A DNA stretch of 64,000 bases from Clusia tigrina (Eukaryota; Arthropoda; Insecta; Diptera; Clusiidae). The position numbers were made by a program, and so were the translations under genes. Below are positions 57,208 to 64,000 of this stretch, one piece after another (positions within the stretch are counted from its first letter, which is position 1; the number at the start of each line of letters is the position of its first letter). The notes beneath the pieces were generated by a model that worked only from the letters and a program-made list of their open reading frames with translations, ran no database searches and had not been told where the DNA came from. The stretch spans positions 142,876,291 to 142,940,290 of the forward strand of contig OV050030.1 in assembly GCA_920105625.2 (NCBI GenBank), read 5' to 3'.

Positions 57208-57960
57208 TTTAATGAAAACTTGTCGGAAATTTTGAGAAGACATATCAAATCAGGAAAGGTAGGAATTGGATGATCATCAATACAGTTTGTTACAATTGAG
57301 AATTGTTGGCATTGTAGAATGAAGGTCAAATTCGTTAAATGTACTTATCGAGCGAAGGATATGAGCAGTGAGGATGAAACTCTTAATCAGATAGAAAAAT
57401 ATCATAAGAATGAAACGGGTCACACAGGAATTAATGGGTGCTATGAAGAACTTAGAAAACTCATTCACTTCCACCAGTTGAAACCAAAATATATAATAAT
57501 TCTAATATATCGTGCAAAATATGGAAGGAACCCGTTGAAACCAAAATTTCACACAGCAGATACTCCAAAAGACATAAACCAAGAGCCGTAAGTTAGAAAA
57601 TAAGGGTGCTGGAGAGAGAAAAAGCTAATATGTCAATGCAAGAAAAAGTATTCCAAAGTATAGAGTGGTATAATAACTCCATACATTCTACTATAGGAGC
57701 AAAACCAATAGACGTAATGGGAGGAAAGGAGGACAAAAACAAAGGATATAACCGAATGATTAGGAAGAATCGAATAACCCATAATTTGAATAAAAATAAA
57801 GAAACGTTCCAAATACTAAACAGGAGGGTTATGTTAGAAATTAAAAAGCAGTCAAACAGAAATATCATCCTAGATATAGGAAAATGCGACTTGAAAATAT
57901 ACATCCTGCAAATATTAAGCAGCCTACGAAATTTGCAGATTTAATTGATATTGGTAACTT
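57208..57960 (+). pseudogene. integrase of errantivirus-like element
   Basis: The first part (57208-57590) has the zinc-binding H2C2 region (EKYHKNETGHTGINGCYEEL, about 57388-57450). Most of the catalytic core is then missing. The second part (57606-57944) has SIEWYNNSIHSTIGAKPIDV, which lies just after the catalytic Glu in related integrases, and the C-terminal domain. The core deletion makes it non-functional. Confidence 0.75.
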
Positions 57961-59150
57961 TTGCGGGTTGTTGAATGTGCGGAAAATTTCAAGTCAGACC
58001 GTGTACTTCGAAATCACTAACAGCTTTTGTGGAAACATATGGCAATATTTTTCATATTACGAATCCCAGAGTTGTTTTTAGTATAATAGATGACTTACAC
58101 ATCAACATACAGCAGTCAGGACTTCACGAAAGCTAAACCTTTGGAAATGCTACTAGAAATTATCAGGAAGAAAGGAACAACATTCATACCACATAGATAC
58201 AGAAGAGGCACAGCGGAAAAGTGGTTATTCGGAACGATGGATGATAGCGACAGACAAGAGGTTAAGGAACATTTGAAGTAATTGAAACGAATGATCATAG
58301 AGAAATTGAAAATCTTAACCAACAAATTGCTATAAAAACTCACTTCAACGAATCCTTTCCAAATTGAAGACAATAATAAAACACAACAGGGAATTGATAA
58401 TTGGAAAATTGAATAGCATAACAACTCATGATGAGATACAGGCACAAATTTTTCAGATCGATTTTCCGACAAAATACAAATCTTACAATACACAACAATA
58501 TTGCAATTTCAAGAATGGGAACCTTTCACAGTAACATATTAACAAACGAAGAAATTGATTCTTACGACATAGACTTGAAATAGTTGCAAAATATAAAACT
58601 CGTTAACTTATCGAAAGTAATGAATGCATTGTATTTGTAATTAGAGTTCCAAATAAGGTAATAATTCATCAATTTCAAAGATTATTCCTTTAGGAGATAG
58701 TACACATAGGGAACAAATGTTTGAACCACTAAAAACTGTTAGATATAATAATATTAAGGTTAGTATATGAGGAAGATCATATCTAAAATAATTGCTAACA
58801 ATGAAAAATTGCTTGATAAGAAATAATTGTACTCGTATACAGATATTTAACAATGTATCGGAGATTGTAGAAATAGGAGTTTTAATTTTCAAAAATTACG
58901 ATAATGTTGAATTAAACAGCACATATATGCTAACTGTTTAATTATAGTATAAAATAAGATTTAGAAAAATAACAATATAATATTTAAGCAAAATATAGAA
59001 AATACAAATTATGTCAATAATATAAAAAGAGAAAATGAAAAATTAATATTTGATGATATACTTTTACAAAGAAACGTTATGTATATTTGTCTACATTCTT
59101 CTCACTGTAGCACTTGTTCTCTGTAAAAGAATTACTAACAAAATTAAGAT
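57961..59150 (+). pseudogene. envelope remnant of errantivirus-like element
   Basis: The interval between integrase and the polypurine tract is where errantiviruses carry env. At 58090-58281 an open piece contains a basic RYRRG sequence resembling a furin-type cleavage site, with LFGTMD shortly after it, as at the surface/transmembrane junction of insect env proteins. Downstream frames around 58290-58500 are polar and helical but interrupted, and a hydrophobic C-terminal stretch is hinted at near 59080. Many stops and deletions are present and it cannot encode a functional protein. Confidence 0.5.
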
Positions 59151-59183
59151 TACAAATACAACGACTCAGGAGAGTCTTAAATC

Positions 59184-59575
59184 AAAAGGGGGGAGAAGTT
59201 ACATCGGAGCCTCCACCAATGTTAGCTGACCCGGCTTCAACATACTTTCGCTATAGAGTTTAACATACTTTGTTTCAACCTGACGCATTAACATATTTAT
59301 ACGTATCAGATTTGTAATAGCGCAACAATGTCGCTCATTAATAATTGACTATTAATTTCATTTCGATTGCCCTGTAATAAATTTCGGTTCATAATGTAAA
59401 CATCACAAGAAAGTGGTAATAATTTCGGACAGGGATAAAGTCCAACAACAACAGAGAGATAGAGTCGCATAATGGAAGGAAGAAATTTTAAAATAGTTGA
59501 AGCTGATTTTAGAATGAAAAAAACGGATAATTAATAACTGTACTTTCGAACCGACAACACGCTCTTTTAATTTCT
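59184..59575 (+). repeat. polypurine tract and 3' LTR of errantivirus-like element
   Basis: AAAAGGGGGGAGA (59184-59196) is a clear polypurine tract. The LTR starts at 59197 with AGTTACATCGGAG and ends near TTTTAATTT at about 59575. It is about 380 bp, longer than the 5' LTR because that copy has deletions. The block GAAGGAAGAAATTTTAAAATAG is shared apart from small differences. Confidence 0.8.
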
Positions 59576-59872
59576 CATTAATTTTTTTCGCACTCTGGAT
59601 TGACGTAGTAACATTTGGACAAATTATAGCCCTTATCTAGACATGCTGACTTTTTTTGACAGTTATCCAGCGGTTCATCAGATCAGAATGAGTGTACTCC
59701 TTGTGGTACAGAATTTTATATTGCTCTCCACATTGTTGGCATTGGGATTTATCACCTCTCTGCACGTGCATGAGAACACAAGACTTTTCAAGCGCAGCAT
59801 TCTTAATGGAAAAACTTTGGGATAATAAGCACACTACTCTAGCTACGCTGCACAACAATTTTGAAAATGTCT
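59576..59872 (-). other. unassigned, possible BED-type zinc finger scrap
   Basis: On the minus strand 59858-59637 contains KSQCQQCGEQYK and, after a gap, THSDLMNRW, which weakly resembles a BED zinc finger from a hAT transposase. The second His is not in the expected place. No transposon ends are visible. The stretch separates the errantivirus-like element from the copia element. Confidence 0.3.
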
Positions 59873-60100
59873 TGTTAACAGTACGAAAAATTTTGTTGCC
59901 TACTGTTTATTTGCATCAGTTTATTTGCTCTCTTGTTCTTACATATTTATATATACATACATATATTCATATGCGTATACACAATGTTTTTTTGCTTTTG
60001 TTATACACAACTTTCAATAAAGGTTGCACTCAAAATTGTTACTTCATTGAGAACAGAAGCTTCTTTTTTATTTAAAACTTAATAGGTTATGGGCCCAGCA
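59873..60100 (+). repeat. 5' LTR and primer binding site of copia element
   Basis: The LTR begins TGTTAACAG and ends TTAATA (60084). It contains a TATA-like stretch (TATTTATATATACATA) and an AATAAAGG polyadenylation word near 60017. GGTTATGGGCCCAGCA at 60085-60100 matches the internal-initiator-tRNA primer site characteristic of copia. At about 212 bp the LTR is short but typical for copia-like elements. Confidence 0.72.
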
Positions 60101-60156
60101 CGATTATAGTTAAAAAAAAGGAAGTTAGAAGTTAAAAATAAAAATTTTTTAACGGA

Positions 60157-60850
60157 ATGGAAGTAATCAAGATTAGCAAACTAGTCGGCGATGAGGGCTG
60201 GACACTTTGGAAGTTTCAATCGAAGGTGATGTTGAAGGTAAGCGGTTTTTGGGACATTGCTAATGGAGCTGATGTAAGGCCTGTCGTGGAAGGAACGGAT
60301 TTGATTGTATGGATGGCGAAAGATGCTAAAGCGCAAACAATTTTGGTGGGCTCTCAAGAGCCGCTGATGCACATCATCAACTGTGATACAGAGGCTGATA
60401 TGTACTCGGCGTTGGAAAGTGTCTATGAGCAGAAGTCGGAGACGTCAATTAATCTGCTGCAACAACAATTTTTTGAAAATGTAGAAGACACAGGAGACAG
60501 TATCGCAATGCACATTGCGAAGTTACAGAAAATTGCTAAACAACTTGAGGATCTTGGTGAGCAGATTTCTAATAATATGCTTATAACTAAAATTTTGATG
60601 ACGTTACCGGAACAATATAATCACTTCTTTGCTTCATTGGGAGGCGACATCAACAAAGGAAAGAACGTTGAAAACGCTTACTTCGAGGCTATGTATGGAA
60701 GAATCCCGGGTGGGTTTGCAGCCTAGCAAACAAGAAGCATTTGTGGCAAAGCGGGTAGGTAACGCATTTAAAGAAAATGTAAAGGGCAAATGCTTTATTT
60801 GAAAAAAATTCGGGCATTGGAAGAGTGATTATCCAAACTAAATGGGCGGC
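60157..60850 (+). pseudogene. copia gag
   Basis: From ATG 60157 a 189-codon frame reads MEVIKISKLVGDEGWTLWK and ends at 60726. It includes the gag-polypeptide helices with FEALKKL-like WMAKDAKAQTIL, INLLQQQFF and MTLPEQYNHF. A frameshift at about 60715 follows. The zinc knuckle near 60790-60840 has lost two ligands: the second Cys is a stop codon (CFI-stop) and the last is Tyr (KSDYP), while GHWK remains. Gag would form the copia particle. Confidence 0.8.
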
Positions 60851-61140
60851 GAGAAATCATCACATGAAGACGCGTTCGTAAGTGAGGTTATGTTTTCACA
60901 GTCGAGTATAACCCAAGAAACACATGGTACATGGATTTGGGTGCGAGCGAGCACAGGACATATCGCAAAGAATGGTTTGAAAATTATGTTAAGTTAAAAA
61001 AGTTTTGTTAAGTTAGAAAAACCTAAAAATATCAGAATTGCTGATGGTTCCATGGTGCAAGCATACGGTAGGGGCGACATTATAGTAGAAGCTTATGATG
61101 GTAATGTGTGCAGCGTGAAGTATTTAGCTGATGTATTATA
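60851..61140 (+). pseudogene. copia protease
   Basis: The protease signature reads YMDLGASEH (about 60930), where copia has D-S/T-G-A-S, so the residue after Asp is Leu. A frame break occurs just after. The downstream IRIADGSMVQAYGRG and VKYLADVL segments (61030-61140) are the normal copia spacer. The frame is cut at 61140 by the mariner-like insertion and resumes at 62443. Confidence 0.68.
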
Positions 61141-62440
61141 AACGGTTTTCCGTTAAGAGGTGTTATTTTGGTATTCAAAGAAAAATGCCATTTTTTGAGA
61201 AAAATTATCGGTTTATTTCATAATAAAGAGCAAGGTATGCCGTTAATAATGAAAAACAACATCAGCCAAATGGCTACCACGACCACGCTTACAGGACCAT
61301 ATCCTTTTCATGAAATTTTCCATAACCAAATCGCAAAGTGGCTGCCCTATGTCCTAGATAGAAACACGAATTCTATCTTTGAGGTCTTGAATCAACGCTG
61401 GGCTGTTCGCGTAGACCTTATCTTTTACGTGGCCCCAAAGGAAGAAGTCGCAAGGTGTTAAATCACAAGATCTCGGTGACCAATTGTGATCACCTCTTCG
61501 AGAGATAACACGGTCCGGAAACTATTCCCGTAAAAGAGCAATGGTTTCGTTGCTTGTGTGGCACGTTGCGCCGTCTTGTTGAAAGTAAACGTTGTCCAGA
61601 TCAATACCATCCAACTCCGACCATAAAAAATCATTAATCACCTCTCGATAGCGCAATCCATTCACCGTAACTGTTGATCCAACCTCATTTTCGAAAAAGT
61701 AAGGTCCAATGACCCCGCCAGACCATAAACCGCACCAAACAGTCACACGTTGAGGATGGAGAGGCTTCTCAACAATAACTCTTGGGTTTTCCGAGCCCCA
61801 GATGCAACAATTTTGTTTCTTGACGTAGCCACCATGGTGGAAATGGGCCTCATCAGTCAAGATGATTTTTCAATGGAATTCCGGATCAATTTCATGCATT
61901 TCAAGGACCCAATCAGCAAGATACCACGTTGTTGATGATCGGCCGGCTTGAGTTCTTGTTTTAACTGAAATTTGTAAGCCTTAAAACCCAAATCGTTATG
62001 CAAAATACGGTGTAATGACGTTTGTGGAATGGCCAATTCCAAAGAACGACGAGGAATGGACAAACCTGGGTTTTCTTCAACACTTTGGGCTACGGCAGCA
62101 ATATTCTCAGTTGTTCTTGAGCGACGTGCACGGGTTTTATTCTTCACATCACTAACTTGTCCCATCAGCTCCAATTTTTCCACCAATTTCTGTATTGCGG
62201 TCCGACAAGGTGCTTCACGACGACGCAAAAATGCTTTAGTTTTGCGAACTGTGACTGCAAGATTTTCACCATTTTTGTTGTGAATTTTAATAATTTCAAT
62301 GCACTGTTGAAGCGAGTATCGATCCATTTTTAGTAATGGCGTAGTTTCTACTTGTCAAATGTCAAAGAATAAAGCTTCATAAGTAACAGCTACCGAAATA
62401 CTGGCTGATTCAAAATACTACCTCTTGTTGGAAAACCCTT
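61141..62440 (-). mobile_element. mariner-like (Tc1/mariner superfamily) element in copia
   Basis: The ends are AACGGTTTTCCGTTAAGAGG (61141) and, inverted, AAGGGTTTTCCAACAAGAGG (62440); both continue to TATTTTG. Flanking TA is at 61139-61140 and 62441-62442. The length of 1300 bp is typical. The interrupted copia frame reads straight on across the TA, so this is a simple insertion without deletion. Confidence 0.92.
61190..62327 (-). pseudogene. transposase of mariner-like element in copia
   Basis: From MDRYSLQQCIEIIK (62327) the N-terminal piece holds helix-turn-helix regions (TAIQKLVEKLELMG, IPRRSLELAIPQTSLHRIL) and runs to 61857. After a small frame change the catalytic piece starts TDEAHFHHGGYVKKQN (first Asp), then HPQRVTVWCGLW, FQQDGATCHTS (second Asp) and, in another frame, PRSCDLTPCDFFLWG (third Asp, about 61460). 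The C-terminus ends near 61190. All three acidic residues are visible and only two or three indels separate the parts, so this is a fairly recent copy. Confidence 0.88.
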
Positions 62441-62442
62441 TA

Positions 62443-63270
62443 TGTGACCGCAATAAAATTAAATCTATTCTCTTCTAAGCTTGTTTAGATAAAGGATATG
62501 CATTAACGGCACATGGAAGCAATTGTAGTTTTGAGAAAAGTGGAAAAGAGTGGCGGCAAGGTACTCATGGAGAAACAAAACTGTTTAAACTGCTTTTGAG
62601 GGTCAAGATTACAGCAGAAGGATCAAAGTGGTGAAAGAAGAGGCGCTTCAATTGTGGCATGAGCGGTTGGGCCATCAAAATAAGGAGCATGTGAAAAATC
62701 TTCTTCGTCAATAAAAAGTACCATTGAATGGTAACGATTTCTTCTGTGAACCATGCGTTATGGGTAAGCATCATAGACTCCCATTCAACGAAAGCAAAAA
62801 CAGAGAAAGTATGCCAGTAGAGCTTATCCATACAGACTTGTGCGGCCCTATGCAGGAGACTTCACACGGAAGTGTTCGTAATATTCTTTTGTTTCGTGCT
62901 GACTCTTCAAATTACCGTATTGCTTACTGCATCAAATCTAAAACAGATGTTACGACAATGCTGAAACGTTTTCTGGATCGAGTTGAAGCTGAAACTGGAA
63001 AAAGTGTGTTGTGCATCAGATCGGATAATGGGCTAGAGTAAAGATATGATTGAAATATTTCGTAATCATCGGATCACACATCAAAAATCTACGCCGTACA
63101 CTCCAGAGCATAGTGGACGAGCCAAAATTGACATGAGGACTGTCGTAGAAGCTGCAAGATCGATGATACATGCGAAAGGCCTAAGTTTAAAATACTGGAG
63201 CGAGGCGGTTAAAAACGTGGTGTTTACTCTGAATCGAACTAGGAAAAGAAAATCTTACGCCGTTTGAGTT
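62443..63270 (+). pseudogene. copia integrase
   Basis: The pre-integrase zinc region is spread over 62560-62790: LWHERLGHQN in one frame and FFCEPCVMGKHHRLPF in the next (ATG-less, from about 62735). The catalytic core follows with HTDLCGPM (first Asp), CIRSDNGLE (second Asp; a stop comes right after) and, at 63046-63267, STPYTPEHSGRAKIDMRT. In that segment the usual catalytic Glu (N-G-x-x-E) region reads SGRAKID, so the Glu seems altered to Ile or Asp. Stops and frameshifts disable it. Confidence 0.8.
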
Positions 63271-64000
63271 GTGGTTTAAAAAAAACCTGATATGTTTTCG
63301 GCTCTGTTGCGTACGTACATATCCCACAGGAAAAACGAAAAAAATTGAATGTAAAGTCAAAGAGAGTGTGTTCGTAGGATACGAGGAGAACTGTAATGGC
63401 TATCGGCTTTGGCTGCCCCAAGAGAGAAAGATTGAAATCTCTAGAGACGTCGTTATCAGTGAGGTAAATGATGACACAATTTTTACTCACCAACATGAAG
63501 CGGATGCCGCGCCCTATTATGAAACACCTAAAATCGAAATTCAAAAATGAGAACCGAACTCCAAAGATAATTCAAGTGATAAAGTTGAAGATACTGGCTC
63601 CAATGATGCGAAGGAGAATGATGAGCAAGCAGTGTGGCGATACAACACACAATCTAAGAGTAGAGTGGCAGCTGACGCAGTTCTCCATTATGCATTCCTA
63701 GCTGACACTGATTTGCATGCAACCTTTCCACACGCGATGTCTCCAGATTTAAATGTGCAGTGGAAGCGTGCCATGAACGAAGAGATTAAGTCACTAATTA
63801 GTAACGTAACTTGGGACTTGGTGAGTTTACCGCACAACAAGACGGCTATTTCAAATAAATAGGTTTACAAAGTAAAGCGAAATGAGAGAGGCGATTAGTA
63901 GATTTATAGCGCGATTAGGGGCGCGCGGTTTCACACAAATATTCGGCACTGACTACGAGGAAGCTTTTACTCCTGTTGCTAAGTTTACATCATTTCGCAT
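63271..64000 (+). pseudogene. copia integrase C-terminus and RT start
   Basis: The interval 63290-63550 carries the integrase C-terminal domain, with VFVGYEENCNGYRLW and a following acidic stretch. From 63632 the RT begins with VQWKRAMNEEIKSL, TWDLVSLP and, after stops, YKVKRNERG and GTDYEEAFTPVAK-like sequence close to the window end. The catalytic YVDD box would lie beyond 64000. Confidence 0.75.

Larger units (their letters stand above)
40430..59575 (+). mobile_element. errantivirus-like (17.6/gypsy-type) LTR element with nested guests
   Basis: Two LTR-like ends (40430-40692 and 59197-59575) start AGTTAC and share several long blocks. A TGGCGCAGTCG primer site follows the first, and a polypurine tract precedes the second. 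Between them lie gag, pol and env remnants in the normal order on the plus strand. About 13 kb of the length is due to a hAT element (43765-53048) and a LINE (53370-57193). Without them the element would be about 6 kb. Deletions in RT and integrase make it defective. Confidence 0.82.
59873..64000 (+). mobile_element. copia-type LTR retrotransposon, 3' end beyond window
   Basis: The element has an LTR (59873-60084), a tRNA-iMet-type PBS, a Ty1/copia gag, protease, integrase and the start of RT, in the copia order (integrase before RT). The rest of pol and the 3' LTR lie outside the window. A mariner-like element interrupts it at 61141-62440. Frameshifts in every gene show that it is dead. Confidence 0.85.

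Overview
The window looks like repeat-rich DNA from an insect, most likely a higher fly (Diptera). That is inferred from the families present: mdg1/412-like, errantivirus-like and copia LTR elements, Jockey, R1-like, LOA-like and CR1-like LINEs, mariner, hAT and Helitron, plus long (TA)n tracts. I found no convincing host gene, tRNA, rRNA or CRISPR array in 64 kb. Almost every recognisable reading frame is a transposon gene broken by stops, frameshifts, deletions or later insertions.

Region by region. 1-7037: an mdg1/412-like LTR retrotransposon on the minus strand (copy A: 3' LTR, integrase, linker, RNase H, RT, protease, gag, two leader ORFs, 5' LTR stump). 7038-8248: a Jockey scrap and unassigned DNA. 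8249-24690: a second, plus-strand mdg1/412-like element (copy B), torn apart by mariner 1, a (TA)n/inverted-repeat structure, mariner 2, a LOA-like LINE, a Jockey ORF1 fragment, a 2130-bp perfect tandem duplication and a CR1-like LINE. 24690-27100: degenerate repeats, a short poly-A retroposon with an 11-bp target duplication, a possible solo LTR and a Jockey endonuclease scrap. 27150-37200: minus-strand LINE remnants, comprising a decayed RT-RNase H LINE and an R1-like LINE split by a Jockey element of about 4.8 kb. 37200-40429: unassigned.

40430-59575 is a single plus-strand errantivirus-like (17.6/gypsy-type) element that is about 5-6 kb without its guests. Its RNase H region holds a hAT transposon (43765-53048), which holds a Helitron (44922-51206, minus), which holds an internally deleted mariner-like element (50261-51196). 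A LOA-like LINE with a TACC-repeat tail (53370-57193) sits further along, between RNase H and integrase. Boundaries are supported by target-site duplications, terminal motifs and resumption of the interrupted reading frame. 59873 to the end is a copia element that runs off the window and is interrupted by a mariner-like element (61141-62440).

The genes do not form a host pathway. They are successive layers of selfish elements, and the layout resembles heterochromatin or a piRNA-cluster-like transposon graveyard. I see no clearly new biological system. The most interesting points are the four-level nest with base-level boundaries, the perfect 2130-bp duplication of a chimeric unit, the leader ORFs shared by two divergent mdg1/412-like copies, and the head-to-head mariner ends around a (TA)n tract.
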